The notes beneath the pieces are model-generated. The model searched no databases and was not told the DNA's origin. It worked only from the letters and a program-made list of their open reading frames with translations. Of a DNA stretch of 64,000 nucleotides, positions 40,475 through 50,624 are shown piece by piece. The position numbers and the translations under genes were made by a program. How positions within the stretch are numbered: the first letter of the stretch is position 1; every line of letters begins with the position of its first letter. Source of the stretch: Halomarina oriensis (GTDB lineage Archaea > Halobacteriota > Halobacteria > Halobacteriales > Haloarculaceae); assembly GCF_009791395.1 (NCBI RefSeq), contig NZ_WSZK01000028.1:1-64000 (forward strand). The letters run 5' to 3'.

Positions 40475-41458
40475 ATGTCGTTCGGGCGCTTCCTGCTGAA
40501 GCGTGTACTGCAGGGTGTACTCGTCGTCTGGGGTGTCATCACGGCCGTGTTCCTGCTCCGGTTCATCACGCCGGGGAACCCGGTGGACTTCGTCGCGCCG
40601 CTCGACGCGAGTCAGGAGCTACGCCAGCAGATAGCGGCGGAACTGGGACTCGATCAGCCCCTGTACATCCAGTACTTCGAGTACCTGTTCGGCCTGCTCC
40701 AGGGCGACATGGGCTACTCGTATCTCTCCGGGCAGGAGGCGAGCGTCATCGTGTTCAACCGCCTCCCGGCGACGGTCGAACTCGCGGTCGCGGCGACTAT
40801 CGTCGCCGTCGTCCTCTCCATCCCGCTGGGCGTCATCAGCGCGACACGTCGCCACCAGCCGGCGGACTACGGCGCGACGACGTTCTCGCTGCTCGGCATC
40901 AGCACGCCCAACTTCTGGCTGGGCATCATGCTGCTGTTGGTGCTCTCGGTGCAGTTCGACGTCTTCCCGGTCGGGCGACGGGGCATCCCGTTCGTGGACG
41001 CGTTCACGCTGCTGCTCCAGGGGAACGTCTCCGGGATGCAGCTGTGGCTCTCACACATCGCGCTCCCGGCCATCACGCTGGGGACGTACTTCACGGCGCT
41101 CATCACACGGCTGACGCGAAGCGGGATGCTCGACGAACTCGGGAAGTCCTACGTGCGTGCGGCACGCGCGAAGGGTATCCCGGAGACGCTGGTGCGGTAC
41201 CGCCACGCGCTCAGGAACACGCTCATCCCGGTCATCACCGTCGTGGGACTCCAGTTGGGGACGCTCATCGGCGGGGCGGTCATCACCGAGCAGGTGTTCA
41301 ACTGGCCGGGGCTGGGACTGGAGGTCATCGGCGCGGTCAACGCCCGTGACTGGCCCATCCTCCAGGGGAGTCTCATCGTCATCGGCATCGGGTTCGTGCT
41401 GGTGAACATCGTCGTGGACGCGCTGTACGCGTATCTCGACCCACGGGTGGTCGACTGA
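40475..41458 (+). CDS. dppB: Peptide ABC transporter permease, DppB type
   Basis: 327 residues, six helices. The start MSFGRFLLKRVLQGVLVVWGVITAVFLLRFITPGNPV and the cytoplasmic EAA loop YVRAARAKGIPETLVRYRHALRNTLIPV are typical of DppB/OppB. It forms the membrane channel together with the next gene. It starts 23 bases after the binding-protein stop and ends overlapping the DppC start (TGATG). The symbol reflects the subfamily; substrate not proven. Confidence 0.9.
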   Translation: MSFGRFLLKRVLQGVLVVWGVITAVFLLRFITPGNPVDFVAPLDASQELRQQIAAELGLDQPLYIQYFEYLFGLLQGDMGYSYLSGQEASVIVFNRLPATVELAVAATIVAVVLSIPLGVISATRRHQPADYGATTFSLLGISTPNFWLGIMLLLVLSVQFDVFPVGRRGIPFVDAFTLLLQGNVSGMQLWLSHIALPAITLGTYFTALITRLTRSGMLDELGKSYVRAARAKGIPETLVRYRHALRNTLIPVITVVGLQLGTLIGGAVITEQVFNWPGLGLEVIGAVNARDWPILQGSLIVIGIGFVLVNIVVDALYAYLDPRVVD

Positions 41459-42477
41459 TGGTCTCGCCACGCACCGTCCGGAACCTCAAACGCGAGTGGC
41501 GCGACAACTGGCTGGCGAAGGTCGGTGTCGTCCTCGTCGTCGCCATGGTGCTGGTCGCGGTGTTCGCACCGTTCATCGCGCCGTACAACCCCCGGTCACA
41601 GAGCCTCGACGACAACCGACTGCCGCCGATGGGGTTCAGCAAGACCGAGAACCAGACGAGTTCGGAGTTCGTCGACGGTGAGGCACAGGTCGTCTCCGAG
41701 GAAGTGACCATCAACGCGACGTGGGACCACCCGCTCGGGACGAACCAGCTCGGACAGGACATGCTCTCGCGGGTCATCTACGGGGCTCGGACCTCGCTGC
41801 TGGTCGGGTTCTTCGGCACCCTGTTCGCCATGCTCATCGGCGTGCCCATCGGTCTCGTCGCGGGCTACTCCCGTGGCCGGGTCGACGACGCGCTGATGCG
41901 CTTTGCGGACGTGATGCTGGCGTTCCCGTCGCTCGTGCTCGCCGTCGCCCTCGTCGGTCTGTGGGGGCGGGCGACGTTCAGGATACCGGACCCGTTCGTC
42001 GCGCTCGGACTCGCGCCGGGGATGCCCGGAAGCGTCGTCATCCCCGGGACGGTCATCGCCGTCGTCGCACTGGTGACGTGGGTGTGGTTCGCCCGCGTCG
42101 CGCGTGGGGAGGCGCTGTCGGTCCGCGAAGAGGAGTACGTCAAGGCCGCTCGCAGTCTCGGCGCGAGCGACCGGTTCGTCGTCTGGAAGCACGTCCTGCC
42201 GAACAGCCTCACGCCCATCCTCGTACTCGGGACCATCCAGATCGCGGCCATCATCCTGCTGGAGAGCGCGCTGTCGTTCCTCGGATTCTCGGGGACGACG
42301 CTGTCGTGGGGCTTCGACATCGCACAGGGGCGTGACGACCTGGCGACGGCGTGGTGGGTCGCCACCATCCCCGGCCTCGCCATCGTGCTGACCGTCATCG
42401 GTATCAACCTCGTCGGGGACTGGCTCAGAGACGCACTCGATCCAGGACTGGGCGGCGAAGGGGGGTCCGGCGCATGA
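41458..42477 (+). CDS. dppC: Peptide ABC transporter permease, DppC type
   Basis: 339 residues. An N-terminal helix is followed by a family-typical external loop (DNRLPPMGF...HPLGTNQLGQDMLSRVIYGARTSLLVG) and a permease domain with the EAA loop EEYVKAARSLGASDRFVVWKHVLPNSLTPI. The signatures GTNQLGQDMLSR and AARSLGASD are diagnostic of OppC/DppC. The loop is longer than in bacterial members, a common haloarchaeal feature. Stop overlaps the ATPase start (ATGA). Confidence 0.9.
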   Translation: MVSPRTVRNLKREWRDNWLAKVGVVLVVAMVLVAVFAPFIAPYNPRSQSLDDNRLPPMGFSKTENQTSSEFVDGEAQVVSEEVTINATWDHPLGTNQLGQDMLSRVIYGARTSLLVGFFGTLFAMLIGVPIGLVAGYSRGRVDDALMRFADVMLAFPSLVLAVALVGLWGRATFRIPDPFVALGLAPGMPGSVVIPGTVIAVVALVTWVWFARVARGEALSVREEEYVKAARSLGASDRFVVWKHVLPNSLTPILVLGTIQIAAIILLESALSFLGFSGTTLSWGFDIAQGRDDLATAWWVATIPGLAIVLTVIGINLVGDWLRDALDPGLGGEGGSGA

Positions 42478-43781
42478 GCGAACGGAACTCGGTCGAGGAG
42501 ACGGCCGACAGCGCCAGTGCCACCACCGACGGTCGGACCGACTCCCGGTCGGACCTGCTGCGCGTCCGGGACCTCTCGACGCGCTTTTTCACCGAAGAGG
42601 GACAGGTCAACGCCGTCGAGTCGGTGTCGTTCGACGTGCGCGACGGCGAGATACTCGGCATCGTCGGCGAGAGCGGGTCCGGGAAGTCCGTGACCGCGCT
42701 CTCGCTCATCGACCTCGTGGAGTCGCCGGGTCGGGTCACGAGCGGGCAGGTCTGGTACCGTAACCCGGACCTCGCCGAGGAGTTCCCCGACGCCGCCGAC
42801 GGGGAGTTCGTCGACCTGCGGGAGTTGCCGACGCGGGTCCGACGGACGCTCCGCGGGCCGTCGTTCAGCATGATCTTTCAGGACCCGATGAGCAGTTTCA
42901 ACCCCTCCATCACCGTCGGCGAGCAGATCGCCGAAGCGGTCGAGGTCCAGCGCCGGGCGAACGCGAACCCGCGCTCGACACGCTCGCGGACGCAGGGGTA
43001 CGGTCTCGGGCGGTTCATCCTCGACGGAGTCGTGCCGAACCGTGACTACACGGACCCCGAGAGCAGTCGGCGGGCGGTGGAGTTGCTCGAACAGGTCGGC
43101 ATCCCCGACCCCGAGCAACGCGCCGACGAGTACCCCCACCAGTTCTCCGGCGGGATGCTCCAGCGGGCGATGATCGCGCAGGCGCTCGCGGGTGAACCGG
43201 ACGTACTCATCGCCGACGAACCGACGACGGCACTCGACGTGACCATCCAGGCACAGATCCTCAACCTGCTGCGGGACCTCCAGGACGAGCGCAACATGAG
43301 CATCGTGATGATCACCCACGACCTGGGTGTCATCGCCCGGATGTGCGACCGGGTCTGCGTGATGTACGCGGGCGAGGTGGTCGAACGCGGGACGCTCGCC
43401 GACGTGTTCGACCGACCGGTCCACCCCTACACCGAGGGGCTGTTGGGGTCGATTCCGGACCTCGACGACCCCGCACCACGCCTTCAGCCTATCGAGGGGA
43501 ACGTCCCCTCGCTGCTCGACTCGGAGATGGGCGACCGGTGTTACTTCGCCGACCGGTGTCCGAAGGCGATGTCAGAGTGTCTGACTCACCCCCCGGAGTT
43601 CGACGCGGCGGGAAGCGAGGAACACCGTGCACGCTGTGTGCTGGCCGACCACGACTACGACCCGAGCGAGGCGCTCCCCGAGGACTTCTTCGGGGGTGGC
43701 AGTCCCGCCGAGACGGGCGTGACGAGCACGGACCAACAGGCCGAAGACGGTGCGACGAGCGAGGTGAGCCAGGATGACTGA
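42474..43781 (+). CDS. dppD: Peptide ABC transporter ATP-binding protein, DppD type
   Basis: 435 residues from ATG 42474. Walker A is GESGSGKSV (about 63-71), the Q-loop is [12 protein letters not shown], the ABC signature is [15 protein letters not shown], and Walker B is [13 protein letters not shown], followed by the switch His in VMITHDLGV. The C-terminal extension has the family's four Cys ([15 protein letters not shown]...RARC). An insert of about 50 residues between the Q-loop and signature makes it longer than the usual 330. A Ser/Thr/Asp-rich N-terminal 30 residues is a halophile addition. Partners with the next gene. Confidence 0.92.
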   Translation: MSERNSVEETADSASATTDGRTDSRSDLLRVRDLSTRFFTEEGQVNAVESVSFDVRDGEILGIVGESGSGKSVTALSLIDLVESPGRVTSGQVWYRNPDLAEEFPDAADGEFVDLRELPTRVRRTLRGPSFSMIFQDPMSSFNPSITVGEQIAEAVEVQRRANANPRSTRSRTQGYGLGRFILDGVVPNRDYTDPESSRRAVELLEQVGIPDPEQRADEYPHQFSGGMLQRAMIAQALAGEPDVLIADEPTTALDVTIQAQILNLLRDLQDERNMSIVMITHDLGVIARMCDRVCVMYAGEVVERGTLADVFDRPVHPYTEGLLGSIPDLDDPAPRLQPIEGNVPSLLDSEMGDRCYFADRCPKAMSECLTHPPEFDAAGSEEHRARCVLADHDYDPSEALPEDFFGGGSPAETGVTSTDQQAEDGATSEVSQDD

Positions 43782-44850
43782 CCCGCTCGTCCGCGTCGAG
43801 GACCTCCGGAAGTACTACTTCGAGCAGGACACCCTCGTCGACCGGATGCTCGGCCGCGAGCAACAGAGCGTGAAGGCCGTCGACGGCGTCAGTTTCGACA
43901 TCCACCGCGGCGAGACGCTCGGACTGGTCGGCGAGTCCGGCTGTGGGAAGTCGACGACCGGCGAGACGCTGCTCGCCCTCCGGGAGGCGACCGGTGGGAG
44001 CGTCGGGTTCGACGGGACGGACGTCTTCGGGATGGGCCGTGCGGAGCTGAAGAGCTTCCGTCGTCGCGCACAGGTCGTCTTCCAGGACCCCTTCTCCAGT
44101 CTCGACCCGCGACTCACCGTCGGCGACATCATCGGCGAACCGCTCCTCATCCACGGCCAGTCGGACAGCGCGGGACGACGTGAACGCGCGAAGGAACTCT
44201 TAGAGCGTGTCGGCCTCTCGGCCGGACAGGTCGACCGGTACCCACACGAGTTCTCGGGGGGCCAGCGCCAGCGCGTCGGCATCGCCCGCGCACTGGCGCT
44301 CGAACCGGAGTTCGTCGTGCTTGACGAACCCGTCTCCGCACTCGACGTGAGCGTCCAGGCGCAGGTGCTCAACCTGCTGGAGGACCTCCAGGAGGAGTTC
44401 GGGTTGACCTACCTGTTCATCGCCCACGACCTCTCGGTCGTCCGGCACATCTGTGACCGCGTCGCCGTCATGTATCTCGGGGAGATCGTCGAAATCGGGA
44501 CGACCGACGACATCTTCGACGACCCACAACACCCCTACACGCAGGCGTTGCTCGACAGCGTTCCACGAGCGGCGACCTCCGAACACGGCCGTCGGGTCGA
44601 CGCGCTCGCCGGCGACGTCCCCTCGCCGCGGAACCCACCGCAGGGCTGTCACTTCCACACGCGCTGTCCGCACGCACGCGAGGCCTGCCGTGCGGAACCG
44701 CCGGCCTACGACGTGAGCGAGGGACACGAGGCGGCGTGTTTCCGACTCGACGACGACCACGCCTACTGGGAGAGCGACCCCATCGCACAGAACGCGACGG
44801 GGGAGGACACCTCCGAGCACGCGCCGGAGTCGACGAGCGAGGCCGACTGA
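43774..44850 (+). CDS. dppF: Peptide ABC transporter ATP-binding protein, DppF type
   Basis: 358 residues. Walker A is GESGCGKST, the Q-loop is [12 protein letters not shown], the signature is [17 protein letters not shown], Walker B is [14 protein letters not shown], and the switch His is in FIAHDLSVV. The C-terminal Cys cluster [14 protein letters not shown]...ACF is present. The start overlaps the end of dppD by eight bases. Together with dppD it powers uptake by the dppB/dppC channel. The stop codon lies inside a strong palindrome that can terminate transcription from both sides. Confidence 0.92.
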   Translation: MTDPLVRVEDLRKYYFEQDTLVDRMLGREQQSVKAVDGVSFDIHRGETLGLVGESGCGKSTTGETLLALREATGGSVGFDGTDVFGMGRAELKSFRRRAQVVFQDPFSSLDPRLTVGDIIGEPLLIHGQSDSAGRRERAKELLERVGLSAGQVDRYPHEFSGGQRQRVGIARALALEPEFVVLDEPVSALDVSVQAQVLNLLEDLQEEFGLTYLFIAHDLSVVRHICDRVAVMYLGEIVEIGTTDDIFDDPQHPYTQALLDSVPRAATSEHGRRVDALAGDVPSPRNPPQGCHFHTRCPHAREACRAEPPAYDVSEGHEAACFRLDDDHAYWESDPIAQNATGEDTSEHAPESTSEAD

Positions 44851-44876
44851 ACGCGACGGTTCGTCGCGTTCAGTCG
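44844..44876. terminator. Bidirectional hairpin terminator
   Basis: A perfect 15-base-pair stem joins 44844-44858 to 44862-44876 (CGACTGAACGCGACG, loop GTT, CGTCGCGTTCAGTCG). It contains the stop codons of both dppF and the convergent VOC gene. Its perfection and position argue for a shared terminator. Confidence 0.7.
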
Positions 44877-45274
44877 AGGTCGAACGCCGGGTTCCACGCC
44901 ACCTCCCAGAGGTGACCGTCGGGGTCGGCGAAGTACCCCGAGTAGCCACCCCAGAACACCTCTTGGCCGGGTTTCACGACGTCACCGCCGGCGGCCTCTG
45001 CCTCGGCCAGCACGTCGTCCACCGTCTCCGGGGAGGCGACGTTGTGCGCGAGCGTGACGCCCTCGAACCCGGAGCCGTCCTCCGGAACCGTCGCGTCCTC
45101 GGCGAGCAGGGTACGGGGGTACAGCGAGAGCCACGCCCCCGCGAGTTCGAAGAAGGCGACGTCCGAATCGGGGTCACGCTCGCGCATCGGGAGCGCCAGT
45201 CCGTCCCTGTAGAACCGAATCGAGCGGTCGAGGTCGGTGACGCCGAGCGTGACGAGACTGAGACGCGGGTCCAT
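44870..45274 (-). CDS. VOC-family (glyoxalase-like) protein
   Basis: 134 residues from ATG 45274; the reading before that ATG is a non-native extension. The fold signatures are LSLVTLGVTDLDRSIRFYRDGLAL at the N-terminus and GYSGYFADPDGHLWEVAWNP at the C-terminus, two beta-alpha-beta-beta-beta units with the Asp-Pro-x-Gly turn and a Glu metal ligand. The superfamily includes glyoxalases, dioxygenases and resistance proteins, so the substrate is not defined. Confidence 0.85.
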   Translation of the reverse strand: MDPRLSLVTLGVTDLDRSIRFYRDGLALPMRERDPDSDVAFFELAGAWLSLYPRTLLAEDATVPEDGSGFEGVTLAHNVASPETVDDVLAEAEAAGGDVVKPGQEVFWGGYSGYFADPDGHLWEVAWNPAFDLD

Positions 45275-45375
45275 GGACACGGGACGACACCGTCGGAGAT
45301 AACGGTAGCCGGTGACTCCCGGCGTGCGCCCGTCGTCACGACAGCTATTCAACGACGGCGGAGCACTCGTCTATC

Positions 45376-45909
45376 ATGAACGAGGACTCGCCGGACGACG
45401 CTGCCGAGGACGTGCCGCCGATGGACGAACCGACGCCCGTGAAGGGACTCGGTGGGGTCGCCGACTACTGGGACGACATCGTCGCCGACATGGAGACCAC
45501 GGCCGAGGAGTACCGCGAGCGGGACTGGGAGACGCTGGAACTCCACCCCGGACAGGTCTGGCCGCAGTTCGACACCGGCGCGTTCGACGTGTTGCTCCCC
45601 GACAGCGAGTACGAGGCGCTCGTCGAGTTCGTCGACGGGGGCGACGTGGACGACTACGACGTCTTCCGTGCGGAGGTGTCGATGGTGTTCTTCCTGCTCG
45701 TCATGCGTGACGAGGAACGAAGGCGTGCGGTGTTCGTCCCCGGCTACTACGACTTCGGTCACGGGAAGAAGCTCTACTACGGCCTCGACGGCGACTCGCT
45801 CGGCGTGAGCGTCCGGCGACTCCGTGAGGACGGCCGCGTCGAGTTCTCGCTCGACCGCCCGGAGCCGTTCTTCCCCGAGGAGGTTCGGGAGGCGAAGTTA
45901 GAGGAGTAG
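45376..45909 (+). CDS. Conserved haloarchaeal protein of unknown function
   Basis: 177 residues. An acidic N-terminus (about 1-25) precedes a mixed alpha/beta domain: VADYWDDIVADMETTAEEYRERDWETLELHPGQV, FDVLLPDSEYEALVEFV, then VFFLLVMRDEERRRAVFVPGYYDFGHGKKLYYG. It looks like a conserved domain with no known function. The gene end sequence GAGGAGTAGGGAG is repeated exactly at 45965-45977. Confidence 0.6.
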   Translation: MNEDSPDDAAEDVPPMDEPTPVKGLGGVADYWDDIVADMETTAEEYRERDWETLELHPGQVWPQFDTGAFDVLLPDSEYEALVEFVDGGDVDDYDVFRAEVSMVFFLLVMRDEERRRAVFVPGYYDFGHGKKLYYGLDGDSLGVSVRRLREDGRVEFSLDRPEPFFPEEVREAKLEE

Positions 45910-45977
45910 GGAGGTCGACCGAAGGGAGACCTCGAAGTTCCGAACGGCGAGCGTCGCGACCCGTGAGGAGTAGGGAG
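45901..45977 (+). repeat. 13-base direct repeat around a gene end
   Basis: GAGGAGTAGGGAG occurs at 45901-45913, where it carries the stop codon of the preceding gene, and again at 45965-45977. GAGGTC and GACCTC at 45911-45933 form a weak hairpin between. The interval to carB (45910-46151) contains no other gene. Confidence 0.4.
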
Positions 45978-46120
45978 CCGCTCGCCTCGCTCGCGTCTCC
46001 GAGCGTCGAGCGGGGGACGACGACGGATTCCCGCCGTCGTTCCGGTCGACGAGTCCCGACCGTTCCGACGCCGTTTCGATATTCGCAGTTCGACTTCGGG
46101 TTTCGCAGATTTTCGTCGGG

Positions 46121-46127
46121 CTTATTA
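46121..46127 (+). promoter_or_regulatory. TATA box of carB
   Basis: CTTATTA lies 25-31 bases before the ATG at 46152. This supports a leaderless start there rather than at the longer in-frame reading beginning at 45963. Confidence 0.6.
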
Positions 46128-46151
46128 CGATGTGCTGGTTCGGTGTGGGTA

Positions 46152-49100
46152 ATGAGCGACGAGGAGCCTCAGTCAGAGGTCTCGACCGACTCGACGATTC
46201 TGCTCATCGGCAGCGGCCCGATTCAGATCGGGCAGGCCGCCGAGTTCGACTACTCCGGTGCGCAGGCGTGCCGAGCGCTGCAGGAGGAGGGAGCACGAGT
46301 CGTCCTCGTCAACTCCAACCCCGCGACCATCATGACCGACCCGGAGATGGCCGACGCGGTGTACATCGAACCCATCACCGTCGAGGCCATCACCGAGGTC
46401 ATCGACCGCGAGCGTCCGGACGGCGTCATCGCCGGTCTCGGTGGGCAGACGGGGCTGAACGTCACCGCCGAACTCGCCGAGGAGGGCGTCTTGGAGGCGT
46501 ACGACGTCGACGTCATGGGGACGCCGCTTTCCACCATCTACGCGACGGAGGACCGCGACCTGTTCCGCCAGCGTATGGAGAACATCGGCCAACCGGTGCC
46601 CGCCTCCACGACCATCACGCTCGACGAGGGCGAGACGGTCGCCGAGATGACGGCCGAGGCGCTCCGTGACCGCGTGGACGCCGCCGTCGAGGAGGTGGGT
46701 GGCCTGCCGGTCATCTCCCGGACGACGTACACGCTCGGCGGGTCGGGGTCGGGCGTCGTCGACGACATCGACGAACTGTACGAGCGCGTGCGGAAGGGCC
46801 TGCGTCTCTCGCGGAACTCCGAGGTGCTCGTTACCGAGTCCATCTCGGGGTGGGTCGAACTGGAGTACGAGGTGATGCGCGACGCCGACGACTCCTGTAT
46901 CATCATCTGCAACATGGAGAACCTCGACCCGATGGGCATCCACACGGGCGAGTCCACCGTCGTCACGCCCTCGCAGGTCATCCCCGACGACGGCCACCAG
47001 GAGATGCGCACCGCGGCACTCGACGTCATCCGCGAACTCGGCATCCAGGGTGGCTGTAACATCCAGTTCGCGTGGCGCGACGACGGGACGCCGGGTGGCG
47101 AATACAGAGTGGTCGAGGTCAACCCGCGTGTCTCCCGGTCGTCGGCGCTCGCCTCGAAGGCGACGGGCTACCCCATCGCCCGCGTCACGGCGAAGGTGGC
47201 ACTCGGCAAGCGCCTCCACGAGATAGAAAACGAGATTACGGGTCAGACCACCGCCGCGTTCGAACCGGCCATCGACTACGTCGTGACGAAGGTGCCACGC
47301 TGGCCGCAGGACAAGTTCGAGGACGTCGACTTCACGCTCGGGACGGCGATGAAGTCCACGGGGGAGGCGATGTCCATCGGGCGGACGTTCGAGGAGTCCC
47401 TCCTGAAGGCGCTGCGCTCGGCGGAGTACGAACCGGCCGTCGACTGGACCGAGGTCGACGACGACGAACTCGACGAACAGTACCTCGAACGCCCGTCGCC
47501 CGACCGTTCGTTCGCCATCTTCGAGGCGTTCGACCGGGGGTACGACGTCGAACGGGTCGCGGACCTGACGGGTATCGAGTCGTGGTACGTCGAGCGGTAC
47601 GCCCGTATCGCCGAGGCAGCGAAGGACGCTCCCGCCGGCGAGTTCGAACTGGTCGCCGGCGTCGGGTTCACCGACCGCCAGGTCGCCGCACTGGCCGACG
47701 GTGCGTCCACCGCGGAGGTGGCCGCTGGCGGCGACGCGTTCACCCCGTCGTCGCTCGACGAGGTGGCCGCGGCGACCACGGACCGCCGGTTCAAGCAGGT
47801 CGACACCTGCGCGGGCGAGTTCGAGGCGTCGACGCCGTACTACTACTCCGCCCGCGACCCGGTCAGCGGGTTCGGGCGCGACGAGGTGCAGGTCGACACG
47901 GACGTCGAGAGCGTCGTCGTGGTCGGCGGCGGCCCCATCCGCATCGGGCAGGGCGTCGAGTTCGACTACTGCTCGGTCCACGCGGTCCGGGCGCTGCGCG
48001 AACTCGGCATCGACGCCCACGTCGTCAACAACAACCCCGAGACGGTGTCGACGGACTACGACACCTCCGACGGCCTGTTCTTCGAACCCATCACGGCCGA
48101 GGAGGTGGCGGACGTCGTCGAGGCGACCGGTGCGGACGGCGTGATGGTCCAGTTCGGCGGGCAGACCTCCGTCAACGTCGGCGCACCGCTCGAAGCGGAA
48201 CTCGCCCGCCGTGGACTGGACTGTGAGATTCTCGGGACGAGCGTCGACGCGATGGACCTCGCGGAGGACAGAGACCGGTTCAACGCGCTGATGGACGACC
48301 TGGGTATCGCCCAGCCGGAAGGCGGTTCGGCGACGAGTCGGGACGAGGCGCTGGACCTGGCACACGACCTGGGCTACCCGGTGCTCGTCCGGCCGTCGTA
48401 CGTCCTCGGTGGGCGGGCGATGCGCGTCGTCCACTCCGACACGGAACTGGAGCGCTACATCGAGGAGGCCGTGCGCGTGTCGCCGGACAAGCCCATCCTC
48501 GTCGACCAGTTCCTCGACGGCGCGGTCGAACTCGACGTCGACGCCGTCAGCGACGGCGAGGACGTCCTCGTCGGGGGCATCATGGAGCACGTCGAGACGG
48601 CGGGCGTCCACTCGGGTGACTCGGCGTGTTCGATTCCACCGCGCTCGCTCGACGCGGAGACGCTCGGACGGGTCCGTGCGGTCACGGAGGACATCGCCGA
48701 GGCGCTCTCGACGGTCGGCCTGCTGAACGTACAGTTGGCAGTCAGAGACGGGGAAAGCGAGGCGTGGAGCGCCTCGGATGCGAGCGGTGAAACCGCGAGC
48801 GAGGTCTACGTTCTGGAGGCCAACCCACGCTCCTCGCGGACGGTCCCGTTCGTCTCGAAGGCGACGGGCGTCCCCATCGCCAAACTCGCGGCGAAGGCGA
48901 TGGCGGGGCGCTCGCTCGCGGACCTCGACGTCGACGAGCAGGTTCCCGAACACGTCAGCGTCAAGGAAGTCGTGTTGCCGTTCGACCGTCTGCCCGGTTC
49001 GGACCCGCGTCTCGGCCCGGAGATGAAGTCGACGGGCGAGGTGATGGGCACGGCCCGGTCGTTCGGGAAGGCGTACGACAAGGCGCAGGACTCGACGGGC

Positions 49101-49418
49101 GCGCCGATTCCCGAGGGCGGGACGGCCGTCGTCGGGTTCGACGAGTCGGTGCAGGACGCGTTCGCGGACTACTACGACCTCGCGTCGTTCGCGGACGACG
49201 AGGCGATGGCCGAGGCGATTCGTCGGGGGGACGTCGACCTGCTGGTCACCGACGACCGGGACGCGCTGACGCTGGCCGTCGAGGAAGAGGTTCCCTACGT
49301 GTCGACCGAAGCGAGCGCCCACGCGACGCTGGCGGCGCTGGCGGCGACGGGCGACCCGCTCGACGTGTTGCCCGTCGACGAGCGCCCGAAAGTCACCCGG
49401 CAGTGGGGCGGCGAGTAG
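46152..49418 (+). CDS. carB: Carbamoyl-phosphate synthase large subunit
   Basis: 1088 residues. The protein has the duplicated carboxyphosphate and carbamoyl-phosphate ATP-grasp halves: STILLIGSGPIQIGQAAEFDYSGAQACRAL at the start and the matching VVVVGGGPIRIGQGVEFDYCSVHAVRAL at about 585. NSNPATIMTD, NNNPETVSTD and the repeated VLVRPSYVLGGRAM-like segments fit the family. A C-terminal methylglyoxal-synthase-like allosteric domain closes it. It makes carbamoyl phosphate from ammonia (supplied by CarA), bicarbonate and two ATP for arginine and pyrimidine synthesis. carA lies about 5 kb downstream on the opposite strand. Confidence 0.97.
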   Translation: MSDEEPQSEVSTDSTILLIGSGPIQIGQAAEFDYSGAQACRALQEEGARVVLVNSNPATIMTDPEMADAVYIEPITVEAITEVIDRERPDGVIAGLGGQTGLNVTAELAEEGVLEAYDVDVMGTPLSTIYATEDRDLFRQRMENIGQPVPASTTITLDEGETVAEMTAEALRDRVDAAVEEVGGLPVISRTTYTLGGSGSGVVDDIDELYERVRKGLRLSRNSEVLVTESISGWVELEYEVMRDADDSCIIICNMENLDPMGIHTGESTVVTPSQVIPDDGHQEMRTAALDVIRELGIQGGCNIQFAWRDDGTPGGEYRVVEVNPRVSRSSALASKATGYPIARVTAKVALGKRLHEIENEITGQTTAAFEPAIDYVVTKVPRWPQDKFEDVDFTLGTAMKSTGEAMSIGRTFEESLLKALRSAEYEPAVDWTEVDDDELDEQYLERPSPDRSFAIFEAFDRGYDVERVADLTGIESWYVERYARIAEAAKDAPAGEFELVAGVGFTDRQVAALADGASTAEVAAGGDAFTPSSLDEVAAATTDRRFKQVDTCAGEFEASTPYYYSARDPVSGFGRDEVQVDTDVESVVVVGGGPIRIGQGVEFDYCSVHAVRALRELGIDAHVVNNNPETVSTDYDTSDGLFFEPITAEEVADVVEATGADGVMVQFGGQTSVNVGAPLEAELARRGLDCEILGTSVDAMDLAEDRDRFNALMDDLGIAQPEGGSATSRDEALDLAHDLGYPVLVRPSYVLGGRAMRVVHSDTELERYIEEAVRVSPDKPILVDQFLDGAVELDVDAVSDGEDVLVGGIMEHVETAGVHSGDSACSIPPRSLDAETLGRVRAVTEDIAEALSTVGLLNVQLAVRDGESEAWSASDASGETASEVYVLEANPRSSRTVPFVSKATGVPIAKLAAKAMAGRSLADLDVDEQVPEHVSVKEVVLPFDRLPGSDPRLGPEMKSTGEVMGTARSFGKAYDKAQDSTGAPIPEGGTAVVGFDESVQDAFADYYDLASFADDEAMAEAIRRGDVDLLVTDDRDALTLAVEEEVPYVSTEASAHATLAALAATGDPLDVLPVDERPKVTRQWGGE

Positions 49419-49442
49419 CGCGAGGACCGACGAACCGAGCGT

Positions 49443-49880
49443 TCAGTCGGCCGACCCGACACCGAGCAGACCGACGACGATGCCGACGGCGGCCGTCAGG
49501 TGGAGTGCTCCGAGGCCGAGTTGCGCGTTCGTCGGCAGGCCGAGGTCCCCTGCGCCGAGCGTCAGCGGAGCGAGCATGAACAGGAACACGAGCGCCGCGG
49601 CGACGAGGAACCACCGCGCGGGTCGCTCGGTGAGTCGGTCGAGCGTGGCGTAGACCAGCGTCGCCCCGACGCTGGCGACGAGCGTGACGGCGACGATGGG
49701 CACCCAGCCGAACTGTTCGACGCCGGCGAGTGTGGAGTCGAGCGCGACGGCGACGAACCGGGCGACGACGGTCAGTACCAGCGCGAGGAGCGCCGCGACG
49801 AGGCCGCGACGGACGAGGGTCCCCGAATCGAGCCGCGTTCGGACGCCGCCGGCCGGGGGAGTGGGAGTCGAAGTTGCCAC
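49443..49880 (-). CDS. Four-helix membrane protein, DUF6069-like
   Basis: 145 residues. Four hydrophobic helices (about 26-48, 58-80, 90-110 and 122-142) with short loops and a DRLTERPARWFLVAA connection match a small membrane family of unknown function common in actinobacteria and haloarchaea. Convergent with carB. Confidence 0.6.
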   Translation of the reverse strand: MATSTPTPPAGGVRTRLDSGTLVRRGLVAALLALVLTVVARFVAVALDSTLAGVEQFGWVPIVAVTLVASVGATLVYATLDRLTERPARWFLVAAALVFLFMLAPLTLGAGDLGLPTNAQLGLGALHLTAAVGIVVGLLGVGSAD

Positions 49881-49983
49881 GATAGCGTCTCTACGCGCCG
49901 CGAGGAGATGAACCAGTCACTCCTCGGTCACGGGGTGCGCGCCGACCGGGACGTTTCATACTCTCACCCGTCGAGTCGTACCC

Positions 49984-50553
49984 ATGAGCGACACCGACGA
50001 CGACCACGAACGCTCCGTCCGCGACGCGTTCCCCGAACTCGACCGTATCGCGGACGACGACCTGCGTGCCGGCGTCGTCCGGGCGTGGGCGACTGCGATG
50101 GCCGACAACGACGTCGTGGACCTCGCCACTGTGCCCTGGTTCCCACCGGTCCAGCGCGAACTGGGTATCGACGACGAGTACCTGGTCGACCACGTCCGCG
50201 ACGTGACCGCGGGAGCCATCGCGCTCGCCGAGACGCTCACGGAGCGACGCTCCCCCGACCTCTCGCTCGACCTCGTCGTCGCGGGAGCGCTGGTCCACGA
50301 CGTCTCCAAACTCTACGAGTACCACGGCGACGAGGAGACGGCCGTCGGCGACCTGCTCGGTCACCCGCACTTCGGGGTCCACGTCGTCGCCGCCGCTGGA
50401 CTCCCCGTCGAACTCCAGCACGTCGTCCTCTCACACACCTCGCGGACGAGCGTCGACCCGGCCACGCTGGAGGCGGAGGTCGTCCGTCGAGCGGACGAGG
50501 TGGCCGCCAGCGCGATTCGCCTGCGAGTCCTCGACGACCTCAGGGACGCCTGA
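49984..50553 (+). CDS. HD-domain phosphohydrolase-like protein
   Basis: 189 residues. The HD signature is visible as His in YLVDHVRDV, His-Asp in VAGALVHDVSKLYEY, then HPHFGVHVV, VVLSHTS, and a late Asp in VVRRADEVA. HD proteins bind divalent metal and hydrolyse phosphoesters, often nucleotides. The likely role is hydrolysis of a small phosphate compound; the substrate is unknown. Confidence 0.8.
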   Translation: MSDTDDDHERSVRDAFPELDRIADDDLRAGVVRAWATAMADNDVVDLATVPWFPPVQRELGIDDEYLVDHVRDVTAGAIALAETLTERRSPDLSLDLVVAGALVHDVSKLYEYHGDEETAVGDLLGHPHFGVHVVAAAGLPVELQHVVLSHTSRTSVDPATLEAEVVRRADEVAASAIRLRVLDDLRDA

Positions 50554-50624
50554 GTGTGACGTTCGCCGGTGTCGACAGGCAGAGAGCGTGGGTCTAACGT
50601 CTTGGTTACATCACGAATGGCCGC

